Shown here: one piece after another, positions 52,318 through 61,058 of the stretch
How the letters are laid out: every line of letters starts with the position of its first letter
How positions within the stretch are numbered: position 1 is the stretch's first letter
Source: Tangfeifania diversioriginum
GTDB lineage: Bacteria; Bacteroidota; Bacteroidia; Bacteroidales; Prolixibacteraceae
DNA length: 64,000 nt
NCBI RefSeq assembly: GCF_900141875.1
Contig: NZ_FQZE01000001.1
Location: forward strand, 1-64,000
Reading direction: 5' to 3'
Program-made: the position numbers and the translations under genes
Notes under the pieces: model-generated
The model's database searches: none
What the model was told of the DNA's origin: nothing
Seen by the model: the letters and a program-made list of their open reading frames with translations, nothing else

Positions 52318-53316
52318 TCAACTTAATTTTTCAGTTAAACGAATCATTGCTTTTTTTGCCTGTTGGTTTTCATAAAGTATCGAGTGGACCATCTCGCAAA
52401 CAGGCATGTCAACGTTGTAATTTTGATTAATTTCGTGAATGGATTTTGATGCATAATACCCTTCGGCCACCATATTCATATCGAGAAATGCATTTCGAAC
52501 AGAATAACCTCTGCCAATGAGTGTCCCCAGTAACCGATTACGGCTGAACTGGGAATAAACCGTGACTAACAAATCGCCAAGATAAGCGGAATCTTTGATA
52601 TCGCGGGTAATGGGGTGAACTGCATCCACAAACCGTTTCATTTCCCTGATTGCATTGGAAACCAACACTGCCTGGAAATTATCTCCGTACCGAAGTCCGT
52701 GGGCAATACCGGCACCAATGGCAATGATATTTTTCATCACCGATGTATATTCAGTTCCCCAAATATCATCGGAAGTGGAAGTAAAAATATAGCTGCTTTC
52801 AATCAGCCGGGCAAACCTGGCTGCTTTCGGTTCGTCGATATTTGCCACAGTGAGATATGAAAGTTTTTCCAGCGCCACCTCTTCGGCATGGCTGGGGCCG
52901 GCAATTACTCCAACATTTTCATAAGGCACATTGAAATACTTATTCAGGTATTCAACTACGAGGAGGTTTTCATGAGTTACAATTCCTTTTATGCCCGATA
53001 AAAAATATTTTGTACTGAGGTCTGATTTCAATCCGCTCAATATCTCCGGCAAAAAAGCCGAAGGAACGGCCAAAACAATAATGTCTGAATCATGCACAAT
53101 CTCATCCACATCATTGTAAAAATTTATCCGCTCCGTTTCAAATTCCACACTTTGCAGGTAGCGCGGATTGTAACCCAGCTCTTTAAAACTTTCTATGGTT
53201 TCCGTTTTCCGAAAAAACCAATTGATTTGCCCCACATTCTCCAACAACATTTTGGCAATGGCCGTTGCCCAGCTCCCGCTTCCAATTATCCCTGCAGTGC
53301 TTGTTTTGATATTCAT
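52318..53316 (-). CDS. gpsA: NAD(P)-dependent glycerol-3-phosphate dehydrogenase
   Basis: The 332-residue enzyme reduces dihydroxyacetone phosphate to sn-glycerol-3-phosphate for phospholipid synthesis. The N-terminal nucleotide loop GIIGSGSWATAIAKML, SGIKGI (catalytic-region lysine), VGVIAGPSHAEEV, the SVMKNIIAIGAGIAHGLRYGDN block and YLGDLLVTVYSQFSRN are all present. It is transcribed away from the glpK locus, which handles the same metabolite in the opposite direction. A promoter element lies 20 bases upstream. Confidence 0.93.
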   Translation of the reverse strand: MNIKTSTAGIIGSGSWATAIAKMLLENVGQINWFFRKTETIESFKELGYNPRYLQSVEFETERINFYNDVDEIVHDSDIIVLAVPSAFLPEILSGLKSDLSTKYFLSGIKGIVTHENLLVVEYLNKYFNVPYENVGVIAGPSHAEEVALEKLSYLTVANIDEPKAARFARLIESSYIFTSTSDDIWGTEYTSVMKNIIAIGAGIAHGLRYGDNFQAVLVSNAIREMKRFVDAVHPITRDIKDSAYLGDLLVTVYSQFSRNRLLGTLIGRGYSVRNAFLDMNMVAEGYYASKSIHEINQNYNVDMPVCEMVHSILYENQQAKKAMIRLTEKLS

Positions 53317-53335
53317 ACAAAAAAAAATTAAGCGA

Positions 53336-53343
53336 CAAAAATA
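53336..53343 (-). promoter_or_regulatory. Bacteroidota -7 promoter element (TATTTTTG) for gpsA
   Basis: Read on the minus strand this is an exact TAnnTTTG match 20 bases before the gpsA ATG. Confidence 0.5.
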
Positions 53344-53505
53344 GTAACAATTTTACAGCAGGCTTTGGTTATTTAAGCTCATTTTAAAATACCGCCAATT
53401 TTGGTTAGGCTTGCTATTTTTATGAAAGTGTATTGTTAAATATTCTTTAAATTCAAAGGATTTATTGTAAATTCATCCCCCTAAATCATTAATAAAATCT
53501 GAACC

Positions 53506-53665
53506 ATGCAAAAATACATGCGTGCACTCAACTCGGGCACAACAAGCAACAGGGGAATTCTTTTTAACCACCGGGGAGAAATTACCGATACCGCCCAGCA
53601 GGAATTCGAACAAATTTATCCGCACCCCGAATGGGTGGAACACCGGCCGTCCGACATTTGGGAAA
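53506..53665. repeat. Direct repeat of the glpK 5' end, copy 1 (copy 2 at 54661-54820)
   Basis: Two 160-base copies with ten mismatches flank the 53720-54646 gene. The mismatches cluster in codons 4-6. The repeat begins exactly at the ATG in both copies, and the sequences before the ATGs are unrelated. Confidence 0.85.
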
Positions 53666-53700
53666 ATAACCAAGATTTACAGTACTTATTTTTTTATTGA
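53506..53700 (+). pseudogene. 5' fragment of a second glycerol kinase gene
   Basis: The first 160 bases (53506-53665) match the start of the intact glpK (54661-54820) at 150 of 160 positions without gaps. After GGGAAA the sequence becomes unrelated and stops, giving a 64-residue product with no ATP site. The conserved Asp of the DSGTTS motif is Asn here (NSGTTS), so selection has been lost. It occupies the place where the glpK operon would be expected to start, directly upstream of an inserted lipoprotein gene. Confidence 0.85.
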
Positions 53701-53719
53701 AATTTGAGAATAGGATATC

Positions 53720-54646
53720 ATGCAATTCAATTATCAAAGTGTTTTAAGTGTAGCAATTATATCAACAGGCATACTGCTACTACTTAATTTGTCATCCTGT
53801 AGTAATTTAAGTAGTAAAGAAACAACCGAACCTGAAAACTTAGTTTTGGTCTGTGGAGACAGCAAGGTGTTAGTTGTAGATTTTTCAAATCAAAATAACA
53901 CAACACCTTCAGTTGTATGGAATTGGGATGCCCATAATGCCACTGATTTACCATCAGACTATAGAATGAAAAAGTTTAACTCGATAGATGATTGCAAAGC
54001 AATTAAAGGTGGTAAAGAAATATTGATCTCATCTTCATCCGGAGCAATTGCAATCCTGAACAAAAAAGACAAAAAAGTTCTTTTTTATACTGAAGTTCCT
54101 AACGCCCATTCCATAGAACTTTTACCTGACGATAAAATTGTAGCAGCAGCCTCCACAGCCGAGAGAGGAAACAGACTAATGGTTTTTGATATCAATAATC
54201 CTGAAAAATTATTATTTTCTGATAGCCTTTATTCTGCCCATGGAGTTGAATGGGATGACAAAAGAAATTCGTTATTTGCTCTGGGATATGATGTTCTGCG
54301 AGAATATAAAATTATAGAGAATTTTAAACTTGAATTATTTGAAGAGTGGGAAATCCCGGGAATTAGTGGACATGATTTACAAATGACACCTGATGGAAAT
54401 AATTTGTTTATTACTGAACATACAGGTGCGTGGATTTTTAATATAGAAAATGAAAAATTTAGCAAAATAGACAATTTTCCCGATGCTGAAAATATTAAAA
54501 GTATTAGTCAAAATAATCTTGGCCAATTTGTATTTACTGTACCAGAGGAAAGTTGGTGGACTTATCATGTAAATTTTCATAATCCTACTGCCAATCTTTC
54601 TTTTCCTGATATTCATGTTTATAAAGCACGGTGGTTTAAACCGTAA
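53720..54646 (+). CDS. Inserted lipoprotein, DUF6528-like beta-propeller protein
   Basis: The 308-residue protein has a lipoprotein signal ([10 protein letters not shown], Cys at about 27) and repeated short beta motifs suggestive of a propeller ([94 protein letters not shown]). This matches the DUF6528 type, of unknown function, probably on a periplasmic membrane face. It is visibly more A+T-rich than the flanking glp genes and sits between two copies of the glpK 5' end, so it appears to have been inserted. It stops 14 bases before the intact glpK, which it may now drive. Confidence 0.7.
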   Translation: MQFNYQSVLSVAIISTGILLLLNLSSCSNLSSKETTEPENLVLVCGDSKVLVVDFSNQNNTTPSVVWNWDAHNATDLPSDYRMKKFNSIDDCKAIKGGKEILISSSSGAIAILNKKDKKVLFYTEVPNAHSIELLPDDKIVAAASTAERGNRLMVFDINNPEKLLFSDSLYSAHGVEWDDKRNSLFALGYDVLREYKIIENFKLELFEEWEIPGISGHDLQMTPDGNNLFITEHTGAWIFNIENEKFSKIDNFPDAENIKSISQNNLGQFVFTVPEESWWTYHVNFHNPTANLSFPDIHVYKARWFKP

Positions 54647-54660
54647 AAAAAAGATTTTTT

Positions 54661-56157
54661 ATGCAAAAATTTATTCTCGCACTCGACTCGGGCACAACAA
54701 GCAACAGGGGAATTCTTTTTAACCACCTGGGAGAAATTACCGATACCTCCCAGCAGGAATTCGAACAAATTTATCCGCGCCCCGGATGGGTGGAACACCG
54801 GCCGTCCGACATTTGGGAAAGCCAGTTGAAAGTTGCCCGCGATGTCCTGAAAAAGCAAAAGGTTTCGCCTGCTGAAATTTCAGGAATTGGCATAACCAAC
54901 CAGCGCGAAACCACCCTGATTTGGAACCGCGAAACCGGTGAACCGATTTACAATGCAATCGTTTGGCAAGACCGCCGCACCGCCGGCATTTGCGATAATT
55001 TAAAAAATCGCGGGCTGGAAAAAACGTTTGCTGAAAAAACCGGTTTGGTTATCGATGCCTATTTTTCAGGCACCAAAATAAAATGGATTCTCGATAATGT
55101 GGAAGGCGCACGCGAAATGGCAGAAGTCGGCAAACTGGCATTCGGCACCGTTGACACCTGGCTCATTTGGAAACTGACAAAAGGGAAACTGCACATTACA
55201 GATGTCACCAATGCCAGCCGCACCCTTCTTTTCAACATCCACACTTTGAAGTGGGACAAAGAACTGCTGGAAATCCTGGGAGTTCCGGAAAGCATGCTTC
55301 CCGATGTAAAATCGAGCAGCGAAATTTACGGAACCACGAGCAAGGATTTTTTTGACGAAGAAATTCCCATTGCCGGTATTGCCGGCGACCAGCAGGCAGC
55401 GCTTTTCGGACAAATGTGCGTTGATGAAGGAATGGTAAAAAACACTTACGGAACCGGCTGTTTTGTGGTAATGAACACAGGCAGCAAACCCATTGTGTCG
55501 AAACATAAACTTCTTACAACCATTGCCTGGCAGGTAAACGGCAAAACCACATATGCGCTTGAGGGAAGCATTTTTGTTGCCGGCGCAGTAGTTCAGTGGC
55601 TGCGCGATGAGTTAGGCATTATTCAGTCATCGGCAGAGATTGAAGAATTAGCCAGCCAGGTAGATGACAGCGACGGCGTTTCATTTGTGCCCGGTTTTGT
55701 GGGACTTGGCACCCCACACTGGGATCAATACGCCACAGGCACAATCATTGGATTAAGCCGCGGAACCAATAAAGCACATATTGCTCGCGCCGCGCTGGAT
55801 GCCATCGCTTTTCAGTCGATGGAAGTAATGGAAACCATGGTGGACGACTCCGGAATTGAACTGCATGAACTGCGCGTGGACGGCGGAGCAGCGGTAAATA
55901 ATCTTCTAATGCAAATTCAGGCAGAAGCGATTGGCAATAAAGTGGCACGCCCAAAAACTATTGAGACAACCGCTTTGGGAGCCGCGTATCTCGCTGGCCT
56001 GGCCACGGGTTTCTGGAAAAACCTGGAAGAAATAAAAAAACAGTGGCAAATCGACCGCACTTTTGTGCCGCAGGAAGATCCGGAAAAATTCAGGCAGGTT
56101 ACCCTAAACTGGAAAAAAGCTGTGGAACGTAGCAAAGGCTGGTACGAATCACATTAA
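54661..56157 (+). CDS. glpK: Glycerol kinase
   Basis: The 498-residue FGGY-family kinase phosphorylates glycerol to sn-glycerol-3-phosphate. Visible are [35 protein letters not shown] (substrate region), VWQDRRTA, the glycerol-binding [25 protein letters not shown] and the ADP-binding [16 protein letters not shown]. Its start is only 14 bases after the inserted lipoprotein gene, so the native promoter is probably separated from it. glpD follows 35 bases downstream. Confidence 0.95.
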   Translation: MQKFILALDSGTTSNRGILFNHLGEITDTSQQEFEQIYPRPGWVEHRPSDIWESQLKVARDVLKKQKVSPAEISGIGITNQRETTLIWNRETGEPIYNAIVWQDRRTAGICDNLKNRGLEKTFAEKTGLVIDAYFSGTKIKWILDNVEGAREMAEVGKLAFGTVDTWLIWKLTKGKLHITDVTNASRTLLFNIHTLKWDKELLEILGVPESMLPDVKSSSEIYGTTSKDFFDEEIPIAGIAGDQQAALFGQMCVDEGMVKNTYGTGCFVVMNTGSKPIVSKHKLLTTIAWQVNGKTTYALEGSIFVAGAVVQWLRDELGIIQSSAEIEELASQVDDSDGVSFVPGFVGLGTPHWDQYATGTIIGLSRGTNKAHIARAALDAIAFQSMEVMETMVDDSGIELHELRVDGGAAVNNLLMQIQAEAIGNKVARPKTIETTALGAAYLAGLATGFWKNLEEIKKQWQIDRTFVPQEDPEKFRQVTLNWKKAVERSKGWYESH

Positions 56158-56192
56158 AGAAAATTCAGTCATAATAATTATATTGATTAATA

Positions 56193-57779
56193 ATGAAGGG
56201 TATGGAAAGAGATTTATTGCTGAAACAAATAAAAAAGAACGAGTGGGACATCTTAGTAATCGGCGGTGGGGCAACCGGTCTGGGGTGCGCCGTAGATGCA
56301 GCTTCACGCGGTTACAAAACATTGTTGCTCGAACAGGTTGATTTTTCAAAAGGAACCTCGAGCCGCAGCACCAAGCTGGTGCATGGCGGAGTGCGCTACC
56401 TGCAACAAGGTGATGTTTCGCTGGTGTTTGAGGCGCTGAAAGAACGCGGCCTCATGTTTAAAAATGCCCCGCACCTGGTTACCAACCAGTCGTTTGTTAT
56501 CCCCAATTATGAATGGTGGGGCGGGCCGTTTTACACCGTTGGTCTGAAAGTTTATGACCTCATGGCCGGCAAACTTGGGCTCGGGCCATCGAAACACCTC
56601 TCGCGGGCAGAAACCCTGGAAGCATTGCCAACCATTTCGGCAGAAGGACTTACCGGTGGAGTGATTTATCAGGATGGACAGTTCGACGATTCGCGCATGG
56701 CCATTAGCCTGGCTATGACAGCCAGTGACTTCGGTGCCACACTGCTCAACTACTGCAAAGTAACCAATCTACTTAAGGATGGTGAGCTAATAAACGGCGT
56801 TGAAGCAGTTGATGAAGAAACCGGTGAAAAATTCAATATTAAATCGAAAGTGGTGATCAACGCCACAGGAGTTTTTGCCGATGAAATTATCCACATGGAC
56901 GAACCGGAAAAACCGCAAATGATTACCCCCAGCCAGGGCATTCACCTGATACTCGACAAAAGTTTCCTGCCCGGTGATTTTGCCATTATGGTTCCACATA
57001 CTTCCGACGGCCGGGTAATGTTTGCCGTTCCGTGGCATAATCATATTGTGGTGGGAACCACCGATACGCTCATCGATAATTATTCGCTCGAGCCGGTTGC
57101 ACTGAATTCGGAAATTGATTTTGTGCTCGAAACTGCCGGCCAGTACCTCATGAAAAAACCAACACGGGAAGATGTGCTGAGTGTTTTTGCCGGGTTGCGT
57201 CCGCTGGCAAAACCCGAAGGAGAAGGGAAAGCAACCAAGGAAATTTCGCGCGGGCACAAGGTTTTAATATCCGTTTCAGGCTTAATCACTATAATTGGCG
57301 GCAAATGGACCACCTACCGGAAAATGGCCGAAGACACCATTGAAAAAGCAATCATGCTGGCAGGGCTACCCGAAAGGGAATGCGTGACCAAACACCTGCC
57401 CATTCACGGGTTTCGCATGGACATCGATCCCTACACCGACCCGATGTCACCCTATGGAATTGACAAAGAAAAAGTGCTTTCCATTGGCGAAGAAGATAAA
57501 GCGTGGGATGGCTGGTTGAGCGAAAAACTGAAAATCCGAAAAGCGCAGGTGGCATGGGCTGTACGAACAGAGTGGGCACGCACCGTGGAAGACTTTTTGG
57601 CTCGCCGCACCCGGGCACTTTTCCTCGATGCCCGCGAGAGTGTTAAGCTTGCTCCCGATGTTGCTGAATTAATGGCGCAGGAACTGGGAAAAGATAAAAA
57701 ATGGCAGCAGCAACAAGTTGAAGATTTCAAAAATATAGCTAAAAACTACTTCTTTGAAGACAAAAACGAAAACAAATGA
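56193..57779 (+). CDS. glpD: FAD-dependent glycerol-3-phosphate dehydrogenase
   Basis: The 528-residue membrane-associated flavoprotein oxidises glycerol-3-phosphate to dihydroxyacetone phosphate and feeds quinone. The FAD loop DILVIGGGATGLGCAVDAASRG, the SRSTKLVHGGVRYLQ signature, VPWHNHIVVGTTDT and the late GGKWTTYRKMAEDTI mark GlpD/GlpA. A C-terminal DAO_C domain (~385-515) includes EWARTVEDFLARRTR. It overlaps glpF by 4 bases. The second codon ATG (fourth residue) is an equal start candidate. Confidence 0.95.
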   Translation: MKGMERDLLLKQIKKNEWDILVIGGGATGLGCAVDAASRGYKTLLLEQVDFSKGTSSRSTKLVHGGVRYLQQGDVSLVFEALKERGLMFKNAPHLVTNQSFVIPNYEWWGGPFYTVGLKVYDLMAGKLGLGPSKHLSRAETLEALPTISAEGLTGGVIYQDGQFDDSRMAISLAMTASDFGATLLNYCKVTNLLKDGELINGVEAVDEETGEKFNIKSKVVINATGVFADEIIHMDEPEKPQMITPSQGIHLILDKSFLPGDFAIMVPHTSDGRVMFAVPWHNHIVVGTTDTLIDNYSLEPVALNSEIDFVLETAGQYLMKKPTREDVLSVFAGLRPLAKPEGEGKATKEISRGHKVLISVSGLITIIGGKWTTYRKMAEDTIEKAIMLAGLPERECVTKHLPIHGFRMDIDPYTDPMSPYGIDKEKVLSIGEEDKAWDGWLSEKLKIRKAQVAWAVRTEWARTVEDFLARRTRALFLDARESVKLAPDVAELMAQELGKDKKWQQQQVEDFKNIAKNYFFEDKNENK

Positions 57780-58528
57780 TGATTGAACTTTTTGGAGAAC
57801 TTCTGGGCACATTCATTTTAATTGTCCTGGGAAATGGCGTAGTGGCCAACGTAAACCTCGATAAAACACACAGTCATGGAGCAGGTTGGATAGTTATTAC
57901 TGCCGGATGGGGAATGGCTGTTTTCGTAGCCGTTCTGTCAACTGCCGATTTAAGCGGGGCACACATCAACCCCGCCGTTACACTGGGGCTGGCTTTCAGC
58001 GGTTTGTTTGAATGGGCCAAAGTAGCACCATTCATTTTGGCTCAAATGCTGGGTGCAATGCTGGGTGCCTTAACCGTTTACATTTTCTTTAAAAACCATT
58101 TTGACACCACGGAAACACCAGGGGTAAAAAAATCCTGCTTTTGCACGGCACCGGCCATCAGAAACTACACCAGTAACTTTTTCTCGGAAGTAGTTGGAAC
58201 TTTTATCCTGGTGCTGGCCGTGTTGCTAATAACCATGCCCCAACTCGAGTATGAAAGTTTTGGGAGTACCAAAGTTGGGCTTGGTTCGCTGGGAGCTCTC
58301 CCTGTTGCACTGGTGGTTTTCGCTATAGGATTGAGTTTGGGAGGAACGACCGGTTACGCCATTAATCCTGCCCGAGATTTGGGACCGCGGATTGTTCACT
58401 GGCTACTTCCTGTAAGGAACAAAAAAGATAATACCGACTGGGCATATTCCTGGATTCCGGCACTGGGACCGGTTACAGGAGCTGCGCTGGCATCCCTGAT
58501 TCATTATTTCATTAGTTGCAATTGCTGA
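57776..58528 (+). CDS. glpF: Aquaglyceroporin (glycerol facilitator)
   Basis: The 250-residue MIP-family channel has six helices and both half-helix motifs, AHINPAVTLG and AINPARDLGPR. The Asp after NPAR is the glycerol-facilitator signature, so it should pass glycerol. The 4-base overlap with glpD and the following terminator make it the last gene of glpK-glpD-glpF. The C-terminal tail ends in a Cys-Asn-Cys. Confidence 0.93.
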   Translation: MMIELFGELLGTFILIVLGNGVVANVNLDKTHSHGAGWIVITAGWGMAVFVAVLSTADLSGAHINPAVTLGLAFSGLFEWAKVAPFILAQMLGAMLGALTVYIFFKNHFDTTETPGVKKSCFCTAPAIRNYTSNFFSEVVGTFILVLAVLLITMPQLEYESFGSTKVGLGSLGALPVALVVFAIGLSLGGTTGYAINPARDLGPRIVHWLLPVRNKKDNTDWAYSWIPALGPVTGAALASLIHYFISCNC

Positions 58529-58633
58529 TTTTTTTCAAAAAAACACCTCTCAGGTTTGGTACTAAAAAAGATATCACTATATTTGAAGTGCAATACGTTC
58601 TGTATTGCTTGTGTGTTTGGGGGTTAAAATAAG

Positions 58634-58665
58634 AAGGGTAGCTGTTGAGCTGCCCTTTTCTTTTT
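58634..58665 (+). terminator. Rho-independent terminator of the glp operon
   Basis: GGGTAGC pairs with GCTGCCC (one T-G) around a 6-base loop, followed by TTTTCTTTTT. Confidence 0.8.
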
Positions 58666-58764
58666 CATTATTTTCCCGTCTTTAAAAATTTCCTTTAAAA
58701 TAAAGTGGCTTCTTTTTTTTGTTAAAAATGAATATATTCGTGTTGTACTGTTACCTGTTCAACT

Positions 58765-59706
58765 ATGAAAGATTACGATAATAACCTGAAAGCGATTATT
58801 GAGAATTTAAATTCATTGCAAGCCGGATCCCCAAAATTGAAATCAGAACTTCAGCAGGAAGTTGAAAAACTTTATCATGAAAAAGAATATTTTGCAGGCT
58901 TTTTTCGTGAGGCCCCGGTTGGGAACATTATCATCGATACCGGTTACCGGATTAAAGAAGTGAATAACACAACCAGCCGCTTGCTCGGAAAAGAAAGAAA
59001 CACATTGCTTGGAATGGATTTTCTCCAGCTGTTTGACGATGGATACCATACTATTTTCAACAATTTCATGGAAGAAATTCAGTTGGGTAAAATTGATATC
59101 GATTGTGACCTGAAATTAGAGAAAAAGGATGGTTCCATATTCATACGGCTTTTTGCCAAACCATTTTCAGGTATCGACAGAGATGATACACTGTTTCAAA
59201 TTATTTTCTTCGATGTATCAAAAGAAAAAAAACTGGAACAGAACCTGATGGAGGAAACCCGGGAATCGAGGAGTAATGAGCGGTTAAATTCAGCACTTGC
59301 AGCCGGAAAAAAACAAAAAGGGAAAAGCTCAAACGAAATCCTCAGTCAGCTTACTGTCTTAGTAACTGATGACGATGAAATTGCACGTATTTATCTCTCA
59401 AAACTTTTAAAAGGAAAGTGCAAAAAAATTCTTTTTGCACAAAATGGCAAAGAGGCCGTGGAACAGTACCAATCGAACGGCCACATCGACCTGGTGCTAA
59501 TGGATGTTAAAATGCCGGTAATGGATGGTTACACGGCAACAATTAAAATTAAAGAACTGAATAAAAACTCCATAATTATTGCCCAAACGGCTTATGCACT
59601 GGCAAGCGATAAAGAAAAAGCCCTGGCCGCCGGATGCAACGATTATCTGGCCAAACCACTTATGAAACAGGATTTGTTTTCGGTGATTGAAAAGTTTTTC
59701 AAATAG
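58765..59706 (+). CDS. PAS-receiver protein without kinase domain
   Basis: The 313-residue soluble protein has a short coiled coil (residues ~1-45), a PAS domain (FFREAPVGNIIIDTGYRIKEVNNTTSRLLGK to ~155), a charged linker and a response-regulator receiver domain (~190-313). The latter has VLVTDDDEIA, LVLMDVKMPVMDGY (phospho-acceptor Asp), the switch threonine in AQTAYA, and the LAKPL lysine. It has neither a histidine-kinase nor an output domain. It could be a sensor-receiver intermediate in a phosphorelay. A near-match -7 element (TATATTCG) is at 58733-58740. Confidence 0.85.
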   Translation: MKDYDNNLKAIIENLNSLQAGSPKLKSELQQEVEKLYHEKEYFAGFFREAPVGNIIIDTGYRIKEVNNTTSRLLGKERNTLLGMDFLQLFDDGYHTIFNNFMEEIQLGKIDIDCDLKLEKKDGSIFIRLFAKPFSGIDRDDTLFQIIFFDVSKEKKLEQNLMEETRESRSNERLNSALAAGKKQKGKSSNEILSQLTVLVTDDDEIARIYLSKLLKGKCKKILFAQNGKEAVEQYQSNGHIDLVLMDVKMPVMDGYTATIKIKELNKNSIIIAQTAYALASDKEKALAAGCNDYLAKPLMKQDLFSVIEKFFK

Positions 59707-59715
59707 CAATTGCAG

Positions 59716-59749
59716 GAAAAACCCTGGCGGTGCTGTTAACACCACCAGG
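59716..59749 (-). terminator. Terminator between the receiver gene and the hexokinase gene
   Basis: CCTGGcGGTG pairs with CACCaCCAGG around a 7-base loop. On the minus strand it is followed by TTTTT, so it suits the hexokinase transcript best. The two genes converge here. Confidence 0.6.
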
Positions 59750-59762
59750 ATTAAAATTCAGT

Positions 59763-61046
59763 TTAATTTACAATTGCGGCAATTCCGGCTCCAATGAGGC
59801 TCGAATTGGGTACTTCCACAATCTCATAAAAACGGCGGTTTTCGCCCGAGAAGAATCCCTGTAAAAAGGCTTCAAACATTACCTGGAAGTTGTTCATTTT
59901 GTAGAACGTAGTTCCTTCAATGGTCATGAGCACGGGTTTATCGGCCGATTTTCCCTTGCCGGTTTTCAGGATAACCGCAGCCAGACTTGCAGCTGTTAGT
60001 TTTGCAGCACGTGTTATCAATGCGTTGATAATTTCAACAGCAGCCTCTTTGTCCTCCTTGCTTAAAAGAACTGTTGTAAGCGTATTTGCTGGCAAATCGA
60101 TTCCACAAACGAAATTGTTAACTTCCACAGAAGTCAGTTCATCCATGTTTTTCATTTTAACCCTGGTTTCGGAACTGAAAACATCTTCGGCAGCAGCCAT
60201 TTTCAACGCAGTGGTGCAGAGTCCGCCAAAATAGCCGCCGGAAATCATTTTTTCGAATGTGTAACGTCCGGGCTGTTTTGTAGTGTCATCAAATGCAATA
60301 TCGATGTCGGTGCGCGGCATCATACTAAAATTCCCCGATTCGATGTTAATAATCATATTCCCTTTCGGGGCGAGATCAGCCGTTTTTGAAATATTTTTGT
60401 TTTTCTCGATGTAACATGCGTTGGTTCCCGTACCCAGGATAAAACCAATGTAGGTATCGAACTTACGCCCCGCTGTAGCAGCCTGACCGGCCAAAAGCGT
60501 GGAAACCGTGTCGTTCATCAAAAGGATCTTTTTTTCTGGTGTGCCCATTGCCTCAAGCAGGTTTTCGCCTACCATCTGACCAATCACTTCGGGAGCTTTT
60601 ACCTCCTTGCTCCATTCCAGCAGTTTCCCGTCTTTGTTGGGAAACATCTCAACTGCATAGGAAAAACAAAATCCAATTTTTTCTGAAACATCCTTATAAC
60701 TGGTAAGATAAGCAGCCAGCGTGGCAAAAAATTCCTTGTTCGACAACTCCTCATCGATGGCAGGCATTTTACGTTGCTGCAGGTTTTCAGTAACCAGATT
60801 CAGGTTGTTGTCGAATGTCATCTTCACCGCCCTGAAATTGGTACCTCCCGCATCGATGGCTACAACCGGCTCGTTGGGTTTAATTTTTCCCTCCGCTCCC
60901 AAATAGGTTGGAATCATTTGCAGCGATCCTGCTTTTCCTTCCAAACCGTTTTTCATTTCGGAAATAAAATCATCGGTAATCGATTTAATGTCAATTTCCG
61001 ATGAATGCAATTTGTGTTTCTTTAAAAATTCTTGAGTTTTATTCAT
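59763..61046 (-). CDS. Eukaryotic-type hexokinase
   Basis: The 427-residue sugar kinase belongs to the hexokinase family (not ROK). It shows SLQMIPTYLG, the phosphate-1 loop VVAIDAGGTNFRAV (near 63-76), GFCFSYAVEM in the small domain, LLMNDTVSTLLAG, the phosphate-2 FILGTGTNACYIE and IESGNF, and a late VLMTIEGTTFYK. It phosphorylates glucose or related hexoses with ATP. It lies 12 bases after the fucosidase on the same strand, so release of a sugar and its phosphorylation may be linked. Fucose itself is not a classical hexokinase substrate. Confidence 0.88.
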   Translation of the reverse strand: MNKTQEFLKKHKLHSSEIDIKSITDDFISEMKNGLEGKAGSLQMIPTYLGAEGKIKPNEPVVAIDAGGTNFRAVKMTFDNNLNLVTENLQQRKMPAIDEELSNKEFFATLAAYLTSYKDVSEKIGFCFSYAVEMFPNKDGKLLEWSKEVKAPEVIGQMVGENLLEAMGTPEKKILLMNDTVSTLLAGQAATAGRKFDTYIGFILGTGTNACYIEKNKNISKTADLAPKGNMIINIESGNFSMMPRTDIDIAFDDTTKQPGRYTFEKMISGGYFGGLCTTALKMAAAEDVFSSETRVKMKNMDELTSVEVNNFVCGIDLPANTLTTVLLSKEDKEAAVEIINALITRAAKLTAASLAAVILKTGKGKSADKPVLMTIEGTTFYKMNNFQVMFEAFLQGFFSGENRRFYEIVEVPNSSLIGAGIAAIVN

Positions 61047-61058
61047 GTTACTAAATTT

